This document shows, piece after piece, positions 56,519 through 64,000 of a DNA stretch of 64,000 nt (the first letter of the stretch is position 1; each line of letters starts with the position of its first letter). Source of the stretch: Oscillospiraceae bacterium (lineage in GTDB: Bacteria > Bacillota > Clostridia > Oscillospirales > Ruminococcaceae); contig JAJQHJ010000001.1 of assembly GCA_021199795.1 (NCBI GenBank), forward strand, positions 1-64,000, in the 5' to 3' direction. The position numbers and the translations under genes are program-made. The notes below the pieces were generated by a model. That model worked only from the letters and a program-made list of their open reading frames with translations. It made no database searches and was not told the origin of the DNA.

Positions 56519-58258
56519 ATGAGTGAATTAAGACCAAGCGAAAACGAGCTTTACAAGCTCTGGTTAGAAAACACAACCGAAGATCCCGATTTGATCGAAG
56601 AGCTTAAGTCGGTTGAAGGAGACGAGGAGGCTATAAAAGACCGCTTCTATCGTGACCTCGAATTCGGAACTGGTGGACTCAGAGGAGTTATAGGTGCTGG
56701 AACCTACAGGCTCAACATCTACACAATAAGAAGAGCTACTCAGGGACTGGCTGACTACGTAAACGAGGCATATCCCGGTCAGGATAATGCTGTTGCTATT
56801 GCATATGATTCAAGAATCAAGTCGGATTTGTTCTCAAAGGAAGCTGCAAGAGTTCTTGCAGGAAACGGAATCAAGGCTTATATCTACAGCGAGCTTATGC
56901 CTACACCTATGCTTTCATGGGCTGTAAGGACGCTTCATTGCAAGGCTGGTATTGTCTGCACTGCTTCACACAACCCCTCGAAATACAACGGCTACAAGGC
57001 ATACGGCTCAGACGGTTGCCAGATGACCATTGAAGCTGCTGACACAGTTCTTGGGAAAATCAATGCAACTCCCATGTTTGGCGGAGCTAAGCTTGTCGGA
57101 TTCGATGAGGGTCTTGCAAGTGGAATGATTGAGTATATCTCTCAGGATGTTATAACTGCTTACTTGGACGAAGTCCAGAAGCAGCAGATTCACCCGGAGG
57201 TCTGCGCTGCAAGTGGCTTGAAAGTTGTCTATACTCCTCTTAACGGCACAGGAAACAAGCCTGTAAGAGCAATACTCAAGAGAATCGGTGTAAACGATGT
57301 CACCGTCGTTCCCGAGCAGGAAAATCCGGATGGTCACTTCCCCACCTGCCCGTTTCCGAACCCAGAAATCAAGGAAGCTTTGCACTTGGGATTAGAACTC
57401 TGCAAGACTGTAAAGCCAGATTTGCTTTTGGCTACTGACCCCGACTGCGACAGAGTTGGTATCGCTGTTCCCGATAAGGACGGAAACTACGTCCTCTTCA
57501 GCGGAAACGAAGTCGGAGCTATGCTCCTTGAATACATCTGCAAGGAGAGAATCAAGCTCGGCACTATGCCCGAGAAGCCGGTTGCAGTCAAGTCAATCGT
57601 TTCCACCGCAATTGCTGACGCTATCGCTGCTGACTACGGAGTTGAAATGAGAGACGTTCTGACCGGATTCAAGTTTATTGGCGAGCAGATTGGTTACCTC
57701 GAAGCGGCTGGTGAAGCAAATAGATACATATTCGGCTTTGAGGAGAGCTATGGTTATCTTGCTGGCTCATATGTCAGAGACAAGGACGCCGTTGTCGGCT
57801 CTATGATGATTTGCGAAATGGCGGCTTACTACCGTTCGATCGGCGTTTCCCTCCTCGATGCAAGAGAGGCAATGTATAAGAAGTACGGCAACTATGTCCA
57901 CACCGTTGAGAGCTTCGTCTGCGAGGGTGCTGCCGGCATGGCTGAAATGGCTAGAATTATGGGCGACCTCCACGAGAATCCTCCAAAGGAAATTGCAGGC
58001 TTCAAGGTTGTGGCACTTGTCGATTACCTCAAGAAGACCGACACTGACCTTGTTACAGGCGAATCAAAGGGCATCGACCTCCCGAAGTCGGATGTTCTCA
58101 AGTTCACCCTCGAAAACAAGGCAACCGTCATCATCCGTCCCTCCGGCACCGAGCCGAAGATCAAGGCTTACTACACCACTATCGCGGCTGTAAGAGAAGA
58201 TGCAGTTGAGCTTGGACAGAAGATAGCCAAGGAGTTTAAGGCGTCCTTAGGGTTCTGA
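56519..58258 (+). CDS. pgcA: Phospho-sugar mutase (alpha-phosphoglucomutase type)
   Basis: 579 residues. It interconverts glucose 1- and 6-phosphate (or mannose phosphates) and links glycan breakdown to glycolysis and cell-wall sugar supply. Four-domain alpha-D-phosphohexomutase signatures: FGTGGLRGVIGAG, CTASHNPSKYNGYKAYG with the phosphoserine, ATDPDCDRVGIA metal loop, FGFEESYGYLAG sugar loop and IRPSGTEPKIK phosphate loop. ATG 56519 has GAAAGGG about 9 nt upstream. It is not GlmM, which is shorter and has a GSDGDADR-type loop. Downstream of XpaC-TelA by 44 nt and before a strong terminator. Confidence 0.9.
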   Translation: MSELRPSENELYKLWLENTTEDPDLIEELKSVEGDEEAIKDRFYRDLEFGTGGLRGVIGAGTYRLNIYTIRRATQGLADYVNEAYPGQDNAVAIAYDSRIKSDLFSKEAARVLAGNGIKAYIYSELMPTPMLSWAVRTLHCKAGIVCTASHNPSKYNGYKAYGSDGCQMTIEAADTVLGKINATPMFGGAKLVGFDEGLASGMIEYISQDVITAYLDEVQKQQIHPEVCAASGLKVVYTPLNGTGNKPVRAILKRIGVNDVTVVPEQENPDGHFPTCPFPNPEIKEALHLGLELCKTVKPDLLLATDPDCDRVGIAVPDKDGNYVLFSGNEVGAMLLEYICKERIKLGTMPEKPVAVKSIVSTAIADAIAADYGVEMRDVLTGFKFIGEQIGYLEAAGEANRYIFGFEESYGYLAGSYVRDKDAVVGSMMICEMAAYYRSIGVSLLDAREAMYKKYGNYVHTVESFVCEGAAGMAEMARIMGDLHENPPKEIAGFKVVALVDYLKKTDTDLVTGESKGIDLPKSDVLKFTLENKATVIIRPSGTEPKIKAYYTTIAAVREDAVELGQKIAKEFKASLGF

Positions 58259-58281
58259 TTAACCCAAAATAACATGAAATT

Positions 58282-58316
58282 GCGGCAGAATCAAAAAGTT
58301 GGTTCTGCCGCTTTTT
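58282..58316 (+). terminator. Terminator after pgcA
   Basis: GCGGCAGAA (58282-58290) and TTCTGCCGC (58303-58311) form a 9-bp stem followed by TTTTT. Confidence 0.85.
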
Positions 58317-58357
58317 GACAACTATCGGTTCTAAATGCAGATGTTAATTTTAGTTGC

Positions 58358-58386
58358 TTGCCTTTGACGTCACCACCGTGTATAAT
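58358..58386 (+). promoter_or_regulatory. Promoter of the XRE-SdpI regulator gene
   Basis: TTGCCT (58358-58363), 17 nt, TATAAT (58381-58386), start near 58393. TTGACG at 58364-58369 is too close to be the -35. Confidence 0.6.
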
Positions 58387-58419
58387 CATTATAGTAAAAA
58401 TTACAGCTGAGGTGAGCAT

Positions 58420-59289
58420 ATGATAAGCGAAAACATTAAGCTATGCCGGATTGAATCAGGAATGAGTCAGGAAGAACTGGCTGAAAAGCTTGGAGTAGTA
58501 AGACAAACCGTATCTAAGTGGGAAAATAATTTATCAGTGCCGGACGCCGACATCCTTATCAGAATGGCGGAACTTCTTGATGTTCCTGTCAACCGACTTC
58601 TCGGAGTGTCGGACATTCATAATGAAGACTTGTCATTGGAAATTTCCGAGCTAAGGAAAGAACTCGAAACCGAGAACATGAAAAAATCCCGTATGCAAGA
58701 GATAGCAAAAGCGCGAGGGTGGATAATACTCATTTCTTTAATTTCTCTGATTGCGATGCTAAGTATAGGCAATGAAATCGTCTCGATGGTCGTGTCAATA
58801 GTGCTTTTACTTTTAGCTTGCATAGTACTCTACAAGAATATAGATTTGCTGACCGAATCCGAAGACATCTCCAAAAAGAAAGCTGTTCGATTTACAACTA
58901 TCTTCGATATATGCCTATTGGCACTGTGTCTAGTGTTTGCAATTATTATAAAATCCGATGTGATCTCTGATTCTGAGAAATCAGAAGAAATATTTGCGAT
59001 GCTATTGATGGTTACAGTTATGTTTGTAGGAGGGATTATAACTCCTCGCCTTCCATTCACCAATCATACTGGGTTAAGGCTACCGTGGACTGTGGCAGAT
59101 GAGGACACATGGAATTTGGCTCACAAAGTTATCGGGATAATATCATTACCGCTTACGATATTATTCATCGCCTCATATCTGACGATAGACTATCCTGCAG
59201 TTGTTGCAACAGTAACTATAATATTGTGGATTGGAATTCCCGGTGTTATCTCGGGCATATTCTTCCTAAAGAAGGTCAAAAGAAAGTGA
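58420..59289 (+). CDS. XRE-type HTH regulator fused to SdpI-like membrane domain
   Basis: 289 residues. Residues 1-63 are a classic XRE helix-turn-helix (MSQEELAEKLGVVRQTVSKWEN). A charged linker (about 65-103) leads to several membrane segments (about 107-123, 127-143, 160-180, 195-210, 235-255, 262-280). The segment NHTGLRLPWTVADEDTWNLAHK (region near 216-237) is the signature of SdpI-family immunity proteins, with the conserved RxPW and TWxxAH. In Bacillus, SdpI both protects from the SdpC toxin and sequesters its repressor SdpR; here a DNA-binding domain is covalently linked to the membrane part. GAGGTG precedes the ATG. It stands alone between two terminators, with no toxin gene beside it. 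Confidence 0.78.
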   Translation: MISENIKLCRIESGMSQEELAEKLGVVRQTVSKWENNLSVPDADILIRMAELLDVPVNRLLGVSDIHNEDLSLEISELRKELETENMKKSRMQEIAKARGWIILISLISLIAMLSIGNEIVSMVVSIVLLLLACIVLYKNIDLLTESEDISKKKAVRFTTIFDICLLALCLVFAIIIKSDVISDSEKSEEIFAMLLMVTVMFVGGIITPRLPFTNHTGLRLPWTVADEDTWNLAHKVIGIISLPLTILFIASYLTIDYPAVVATVTIILWIGIPGVISGIFFLKKVKRK

Positions 59290-59303
59290 TAAATCATAGC
59301 GTA

Positions 59304-59336
59304 AAAAGCCCGCAGGTTTTGAATCTGCGGGCTTTT
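59304..59336. terminator. Bidirectional terminator between the SdpI-like and M29 genes
   Basis: AAAAGCCCGCAG (59304-59315) and CTGCGGGCTTTT (59325-59336): perfect 12-bp stem with T-rich flanks in both directions. Confidence 0.85.
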
Positions 59337-59351
59337 CTGTTACGAATAAAA

Positions 59352-60605
59352 TCAGTTGAATTCTGCGGTGAAGTTGCCGTTTTCGAAAATCTGGACAGCT
59401 TTGCCCTCGTGAGTGTAGCCGACAATTGACAGGTCGGGAGCACCGACCATGAAGTCGACATGGATCATCGAGTCGTTTACGCCCATAGCGTCGAAGTCCT
59501 CTTTCTTCAGATCCTCGAAGCCCTCAACGCAGTCGTTGAAGCCTCTGCCGAGAGCGATGTGGCAGCTGGCGTTCTCATCAAAGAGGGTGTTATAATAGAG
59601 AATGTTCTGCTTGTTGATGGGAGACTCGCATGGAACGAGTGCTACTTCACCGATCATTGATGCACCCTCATCCATGGTGACCATCTTCTCAATGAGCTCC
59701 TTGTCCTTGTCTTTCTCTGCGCCGAAGTCAACGACCTTGCCATCCTTGAACTCAAACCAGAAGTTCTCAATAAGCTGACCCTGATAGGAAAGAGGCTTTG
59801 TGGAGACTACCTTGCCCTCTGCCTTGCCCTTTTCGGGAGTGGTGAACACTTCTATTGTGGGCATATTCGGGTTGAAGTATCTGCCGTTGAGGTCGGTCTC
59901 TCCGCCGCCGCACCATCTGCCCTTAGGCATCATCCAGACCTTGAAGTCGGTGCCGTTTGAAGACTTATATTCAAGTCTCTCGAAGTGATAAGCGTTGAGC
60001 TTTGCACACTTCGTCTTGAAGTCTTCATTGACCTGGTTCCAGACTTCAATTGGGTCGTTATCGTCTGTTACATAAACAGTTTCGAGAATTGCCTGCCAGA
60101 GCTTCTCCATTGCCTGGCTCTTGCGAAGACCTGGGAATACTTTCTTTGCCCAAGCTTCACCCGGAACAGCGGCAATTGTCCACTGATGGCGATTCTCCAT
60201 CTTCTCGGAATAGGGCTTTGAAATCTTGTATCTTGCACGGGAAGCTTTCTGCATCTTTTCCATGTTGATGCCCTTGAGACCGTCGGGGTCGCTCGACTCA
60301 ATCATGATTCTTGCGGGAAGCTCCTCGCTCTGCCACTTCATCTTCTCCTCCTGCCAAGGAAGAATAGTTGAAAGCGTCTTGACGGAAGCATGTCTGTAGT
60401 TGAGCTTGGTGATGGAATCACAGCCCCACTCGACATTGACTTTCTTTGCACCCGCCTTATAAGCCTCGTCGACAACGAGAGCTGCAAACTCAGCCTGATC
60501 AACATCAGCATAGACCTGAACAGTCTGTCCCTTTTGCACATTTGCGCCAACTCTAACTATGAGCTTGGCGTACTTTTTTATAGTTGATTTTTTCGTAAGT
60601 ACCAT
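59352..60605 (-). CDS. M29-family aminopeptidase (AmpS/PepS-like)
   Basis: 417 residues, a metal-dependent aminopeptidase of the M29 thermophilic family acting in the cytoplasm. Characteristic segments: KYAKLIVRVGANVQKGQTV at the N-terminus, PGLRKSQAMEKLWQAI, NPNMPTIEVFTTPEKGKAEG, MDEGASMIGEVALVP with a metal-binding Glu, ILYYNTLFDENASCHIALG and NDSMIHVDFMVGAPDLSIVG with His and Asp ligands. GAAAGGAA precedes the ATG. It broadly removes N-terminal residues from peptides; specificity is not evident. Confidence 0.88.
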   Translation of the reverse strand: MVLTKKSTIKKYAKLIVRVGANVQKGQTVQVYADVDQAEFAALVVDEAYKAGAKKVNVEWGCDSITKLNYRHASVKTLSTILPWQEEKMKWQSEELPARIMIESSDPDGLKGINMEKMQKASRARYKISKPYSEKMENRHQWTIAAVPGEAWAKKVFPGLRKSQAMEKLWQAILETVYVTDDNDPIEVWNQVNEDFKTKCAKLNAYHFERLEYKSSNGTDFKVWMMPKGRWCGGGETDLNGRYFNPNMPTIEVFTTPEKGKAEGKVVSTKPLSYQGQLIENFWFEFKDGKVVDFGAEKDKDKELIEKMVTMDEGASMIGEVALVPCESPINKQNILYYNTLFDENASCHIALGRGFNDCVEGFEDLKKEDFDAMGVNDSMIHVDFMVGAPDLSIVGYTHEGKAVQIFENGNFTAEFN

Positions 60606-60650
60606 TTCCTTTCAGCATTCAAATCCTGCGGTTTGTCCCGCTCAAAAATA

Positions 60651-60679
60651 AGAATAGCACAACGGAAGCTAAAAGTCAA
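60651..60679 (-). promoter_or_regulatory. Promoter of the M29 aminopeptidase gene
   Basis: TTGACT (60679-60674), 17 nt, TATTCT (60656-60651) on the minus strand, start near 60644. Confidence 0.6.
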
Positions 60680-60691
60680 TGATTTTGCCTG

Positions 60692-61165
60692 TTATTTCGC
60701 CCTTTTCGGCGAATTTTCAGATACCATGAATTCCGGAAGCAGTCTCAGGTGCGGGATGCTCTCTCCGAAAAGAAAATGCCTTAAAATATCTTCATAGTAT
60801 ATCGCCGGAATCGACAACATAAGCCACAGCACCGAATACGGCAGACATATCTGCCCCATTATGTTAAGTGGCAATGCCGAATAGTCCCAGACCTCAAGCC
60901 CCATTACGACGTTTACTATCACCCCTGAAGTGAACTCCATCACTGTTATAGTCAGGCTACCGAGGCAAGCCTGCCACAAAAGACAAGGCACTTCCCCGCC
61001 CTCATCCATGCTCCCGATTATCACCAGGCACAGCCCACCAACCAGAAACATCGAAATATGCGAATATCCACGCCAGATTATCTCTAATAGCCCATAAGTA
61101 AGCCCGCCGGCGACAAATATCACAATCCGCTTGGCTACCGAAACCGCCACACTTCTTCCCAGCAT
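60692..61165 (-). CDS. CmpB-like (ABC_trans_CmpB) integral membrane protein
   Basis: 157 residues with about five hydrophobic segments. YGLLEIIWRGYSHISMFLVGGLCLVIIG, MEFTSGVIVN and VWDYSALPLNIMGQICLPYSVLW are the hallmark segments of the small putative ABC-transporter-like CmpB family, common in Clostridia and of unknown function. GAGGAG lies about 8 nt before the ATG. It is not an ATPase and is not clearly part of the adjacent ABC exporter, from which it is separated by 85 nt with no clear promoter or terminator. Confidence 0.72.
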   Translation of the reverse strand: MLGRSVAVSVAKRIVIFVAGGLTYGLLEIIWRGYSHISMFLVGGLCLVIIGSMDEGGEVPCLLWQACLGSLTITVMEFTSGVIVNVVMGLEVWDYSALPLNIMGQICLPYSVLWLMLSIPAIYYEDILRHFLFGESIPHLRLLPEFMVSENSPKRAK

Positions 61166-61250
61166 AATAACATCTCCTCAGAATTTCTGGAATTAGTTTT
61201 ACCGAGACCAAAGAAATAATACTAAGTGGGATAGATTTTATTGATACTGG

Positions 61251-61769
61251 TTACTTCTCTACTATCCTCACCCTCGCATTCTCGGGATAGAGGGACAGGA
61301 CGAGGTCGTAGGGCTTTTCCTTTCCGTTGGTGTCCCAGTCATAGGGATATGGGAGCAGGACAGTCAGAGTTTCGGCGGGGTCTATGGTACATTTCGAGCC
61401 AGTATCGGGATTCAGGTAGGCGAAGAGATAGGGGTTGATTCCTCCGCCGGAGGTGTAGGCGTATTTCATACAAAAAGAGGAGAGGTCGAGGGTCTTTTCC
61501 TCGCCTGTTGGATTGGTAATTTCAAGGGTCAGGATGAGGTCGGATTCGTCACAATAGCTGAGGACTTCGTCGCCGTAAATCTTCGTGAGCTCTTCTGAAG
61601 AATAGATGCCGTCGTAGGTGCAGGTGAGCTCCAAATCGTGGAATGTGAAAGTCTCACTGATGGAGTAAACGGCTTTTTCGGCGAAATGGTATTCGATGGC
61701 GTTGACGTATATAACCCTTGCTGTAAAGGCGATAGCGATGACGGCTATTATGGCAATAATTCGTTTCAT
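61251..61769 (-). CDS. Secreted or membrane-anchored protein of unknown function
   Basis: 172 residues: an N-terminal hydrophobic segment (about 4-25, IIAIIAVIAIAFTARVIYV) and an external beta-rich domain with FTFHDLELTCTYDGIYS and LTLEITNPTGEEKTLDLSSF, which resembles extracytoplasmic Ig-like domains of the DUF4352/DUF5028 kind. No lipobox Cys. It overlaps the ABC ATPase gene by 4 nt (ATGA), so it is translated with the exporter and may be an accessory subunit. Confidence 0.65.
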   Translation of the reverse strand: MKRIIAIIAVIAIAFTARVIYVNAIEYHFAEKAVYSISETFTFHDLELTCTYDGIYSSEELTKIYGDEVLSYCDESDLILTLEITNPTGEEKTLDLSSFCMKYAYTSGGGINPYLFAYLNPDTGSKCTIDPAETLTVLLPYPYDWDTNGKEKPYDLVLSLYPENARVRIVEK

Positions 61770-62395
61770 GGGATTATCCTCCCGGCATCTATCCTGAGGA
61801 TTTCGTCGGAGATGAGCTCAAGCTCTTCCCTGTCATGGCAAGCGACGATGATGAGGGAGCCGTGCTCCTTAAGCCTCGCAAGAATTTTGCGGATATTCTC
61901 GACTCCGGCGTCATCAACGGCGTTGATGGGCTCATCTAAGATGACGAGTTCTGGCTCACCCATGACTGCGGCGGCTATGCCGAGCTTCTGCTTCATGCCG
62001 AGGGAGAAACTGCGGTATTTGCGCTTGTCTTCCGGGTCGAGCCCCACGTCGGAAAGGACAGCTTTGAGCTCATCGTCGGAAAGATGATCTCGCAGGTCGC
62101 TCAGGAGCCTGAGATTCTTCAAGGCTGTATATTCGGGGAGAAACGACGGATTCTCAATCAGGACTCCGACACTCCGGGGAAAGGAAATGTCCTTGCCCAG
62201 GATTTCGCCGTTAATGACCACCTGCCCGATTGTTGGCTTGATGAGCCCGCAGATTAGGCGCATGAGCATGGTTTTGCCGCTCCCGTTCTTGCCCTGGAAG
62301 CCGTAGACTTTTCCACCCTCCATAGTGAGGCTGATGTTGTCGAGGACAGTGACGCCTTTTATTTCTTTCGATACATTTTGTAGTTTTAAAATCAT
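61766..62395 (-). CDS. ABC transporter ATP-binding protein (ABC-2 exporter)
   Basis: 209 residues, a compact exporter ATPase. Walker A GFQGKNGSGKTMLMR, FSLGMKQKLGIAAA signature, Walker B LVILDEPINAVDDAG and H-loop VACHD are present. The Q-loop region is ENPSFLPEYT. It pairs with the two ABC-2 permeases upstream. GAGGAA precedes the ATG. Confidence 0.85.
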   Translation of the reverse strand: MILKLQNVSKEIKGVTVLDNISLTMEGGKVYGFQGKNGSGKTMLMRLICGLIKPTIGQVVINGEILGKDISFPRSVGVLIENPSFLPEYTALKNLRLLSDLRDHLSDDELKAVLSDVGLDPEDKRKYRSFSLGMKQKLGIAAAVMGEPELVILDEPINAVDDAGVENIRKILARLKEHGSLIIVACHDREELELISDEILRIDAGRIIP

Positions 62396-62397
62396 AT

Positions 62398-63171
62398 TTA
62401 TTCCTCGTCTCTTTGGTCCTTTAGAATATCGCGGTGGTTGAAGATTATAAGCCCTGCCACAAGACTTAGCATAAATACTATAGCCAGGGTTAAGTAGCTT
62501 TCAATGGTTCCGATTCCCTCTTCAGAAAATGCAGAGAGCTTTAAAAGCTGAGAGCAGTTTGTGAAGAGTAGCGGGCTTGTTACATAGGTTGATGCGGCTG
62601 AGAGGGCTGCCACTGCGAAGAAACTGGTTATAGGTGTGGTCAAGGTCATAAGGAAAAGCTGAAATACTCCTGTTACGAACGATGTTACAATTGGCAATAG
62701 AATTGTTACCACCGAAAACTCTTCTGTTGGTTCGAGAAGATTTATCTCCCACGAAATCGGGACACCTGTTGCCAGGCAGAACAGAAGCGACGTTATGATC
62801 ATCACGAGATAATATGTGAGCACTGTTAATACTATCCACGCTACTTTTGAGAGATACCATTTCTGGCGTGAGCCGCCGTATATCAGGGCACTGTCACAGA
62901 TGGATGAGAATGGGTATCCGCCGATTATCCAGGCTAGGTAAAGCTGTTGGAGGTACCAGACAACCGGGAATCTGAATTCCTCGCCGCTTTGCGGGAATGG
63001 TGCGATTGACTTTGTCAGATAGAGAATATAGTCAAGGCTGCCGAGGTTCAGAGAAAGCAGTTCGGCATATCTGTAAAGAGAGATATTTGCGACTAAGACT
63101 ATGCCAGCAAGTATCAGTAGCTTCGGCAGGTCTCTTAAGAAGCCGACTTTCAGGTCATACTTAAAATACAT
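62398..63171 (-). CDS. ABC-2-type permease
   Basis: 257 residues with about six membrane segments (LLILAGIVLVANISLYRYA, IVLTVLTYYLVMIITSLLFC, ILLPIVTSFVTGVFQLFLM, FAVAALSAASTYVTSPL, LTLAIVFMLSLVAGLIIF). ATG 63171 has GGAG 10 nt upstream; a GTG at 63180 touches that site. It overlaps the preceding permease by 11 nt. Substrate unknown. Confidence 0.75.
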   Translation of the reverse strand: MYFKYDLKVGFLRDLPKLLILAGIVLVANISLYRYAELLSLNLGSLDYILYLTKSIAPFPQSGEEFRFPVVWYLQQLYLAWIIGGYPFSSICDSALIYGGSRQKWYLSKVAWIVLTVLTYYLVMIITSLLFCLATGVPISWEINLLEPTEEFSVVTILLPIVTSFVTGVFQLFLMTLTTPITSFFAVAALSAASTYVTSPLLFTNCSQLLKLSAFSEEGIGTIESYLTLAIVFMLSLVAGLIIFNHRDILKDQRDEE

Positions 63172-64000
63172 CTTTTTCACGCTCCAAAAAGTAGAATCCT
63201 AAAAAACTTACCGCCATGCAGATTACGAATTCGGTCAGGATTATTCCAAGGCTTATTCCATCAGTGGTCTGAATCGGTCTTAAGAAAGTTATCGGGCTGA
63301 ACCGGGAAAGTGAGAAGAGCGAAAGGACATAGTCGAGGACTTCAAAAACAATGAAGCTACCAGTGACAGCTAAGAATGCCGAGCGGGTAAACATGCTTAT
63401 GAGCAGGGTGAAGCTCGCCATGCAGCCACACCAGAGCATGTCAACCAGAATGTACAGGAGCGTGTACACCATCGGCATTGTGTAGAAGAGATTTCCCCAC
63501 ATGTTGCCCGACTGAACATAGTAATTCTGGGTGACTGCTTCAGGTGTGAGCATTGGAAAGAGAAGCATTGTGAGCATTAGGCTTGACAAAAGTATCGCTC
63601 CACTGACAAGAAAGCCGCTGAAGAACGAGACTATATACTTTGCCATGGAACAGTCTCTACGATCAATTCTTACGAGAAGATTCTTGAGATAGCCGGTTTT
63701 CTTGTCCTTGCAATAGGTCGAAGCATATGGGAATGCCGCTATTATCGGGAAGAGAAGATAGAGAAGTATCGGCGGCAGGGCATCGTATTCAAGCTCAATG
63801 CAAGAATTGAAAACTGTTTTCGGATAGTAGAGATAGCCGGAAACTTTGTCTCCATAGATGGCATATTGTTCCTCAAAGCGACTTAGCTCCGAAACCTCGT
63901 GCACGAACAGCCAGACTACAAGTGCAAGACCTATTGCAAGAGCTATATAGAGCTCTTTGGAGGAAAATAGTCTTCTGAGCTCCAGTTTAAGTGCTACTTT
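63161..64000 (-). CDS. ABC-2-type permease, start beyond the right edge
   Basis: At least 279 residues in the window; the frame is open through base 64000, so the N-terminus is missing. Visible first segment KLELRRLFSSKELYIALAIG, then an external loop (about 50 residues, SRFEEQYAIYGDKVSGYLYYP) and five more hydrophobic stretches, including ILLYLLFPIIAAFPYA and KDKKTGYLKNLLVRI. This is the layout of an ABC-2 exporter subunit. An internal GTG at 63904 is unlikely to be the start, since the membrane segment upstream of it belongs to the protein. Confidence 0.72.
   Translation of the reverse strand, partial: KVALKLELRRLFSSKELYIALAIGLALVVWLFVHEVSELSRFEEQYAIYGDKVSGYLYYPKTVFNSCIELEYDALPPILLYLLFPIIAAFPYASTYCKDKKTGYLKNLLVRIDRRDCSMAKYIVSFFSGFLVSGAILLSSLMLTMLLFPMLTPEAVTQNYYVQSGNMWGNLFYTMPMVYTLLYILVDMLWCGCMASFTLLISMFTRSAFLAVTGSFIVFEVLDYVLSLFSLSRFSPITFLRPIQTTDGISLGIILTEFVICMAVSFLGFYFLEREKDVF

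Noticed and set aside
56519-58258. GlmM (phosphoglucosamine mutase) that would complete a cdaA-cdaR-glmM set
   Set aside because: Length (579) and loops (CTASHNPSKYNG, DPDCDRVGIA) fit the longer alpha-phosphoglucomutase group, and it is on the other strand.
58364-58369. TTGACG as the -35 of the XRE-SdpI gene
   Set aside because: Only 11 nt from the TATAAT; TTGCCT at 58358 has the correct 17-nt spacing.

Overview
The window looks like a chromosomal segment of an anaerobic, polysaccharide-degrading Clostridia (Oscillospiraceae/Ruminococcus-like gut Firmicute). Support comes from Firmicute-type gene sets (rapZ-whiA, hprK, cdaA-cdaR, hemZ, comM next to ispDF, XpaC-TelA), strong AGGAG-type ribosome sites with some GTG/TTG starts, three glycoside hydrolases (GH44, GH2, GH26) and a giant Cna-B/SpaA-type surface protein. 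No rRNA, tRNA, CRISPR array, insertion sequence or prophage gene was seen.

Layout. (1) 1-8242, minus: the N-terminal 2,747 codons of a giant surface protein that runs off the left edge. It has an N-terminal membrane segment, a His/Cys repeat block, a CHAP-like domain lacking its catalytic residues, an acidic linker, Ig-like adhesin modules, SpaA/Cna-B domains and, near the edge, a Cna-B domain that seems split by a ~700-residue insertion of jelly-roll-like modules. (2) 8566-14596, plus: a GH44 lipoprotein behind a near-perfect promoter, an ECF sigma/anti-sigma pair preceded by a 13-bp hairpin, and a LacZ-type GH2 enzyme. (3) 23367-14654, minus: operon recJ-relA-MBL hydrolase-hemZ-TIM-barrel isomerase-rlmD. 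(4) 37125-23400, minus: an eleven-gene convoy, murD-GNAT-Met gamma-lyase-like-hprK-PHP-murB-rapZ-whiA-dnaE, ending unexpectedly with a GH26 mannanase lipoprotein and an SGNH hydrolase before a terminator. (5) 37245-45650, plus: potABCD, a PRPP synthetase-like gene, a flavin reductase and a P-type Ca2+ ATPase whose ribosome site lies in a hairpin. (6) 53931-45648, minus: comM-ispDF, then DUF3343-cysteine desulfurase, cdaA-cdaR and an FAD dehydrogenase, with terminators between blocks. (7) 54006-59336, plus: XpaC-TelA-pgcA, then an XRE regulator fused to an SdpI-like membrane domain. (8) 64000-59352, minus: an ABC-2 exporter operon with a small secreted protein, a CmpB-like membrane protein and an M29 aminopeptidase.

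How it fits together: extracellular lipoprotein glucanase/mannanase and the giant adhesin would serve polysaccharide attack and attachment; cytosolic GH2, phosphosugar mutase, SGNH hydrolase and HprK would serve sugar processing and carbon control. The housekeeping blocks cover cell-wall synthesis (murB, murD), second messengers (ppGpp, c-di-AMP), isoprenoids and DNA replication/repair. All functions are read from sequence motifs without database searches.
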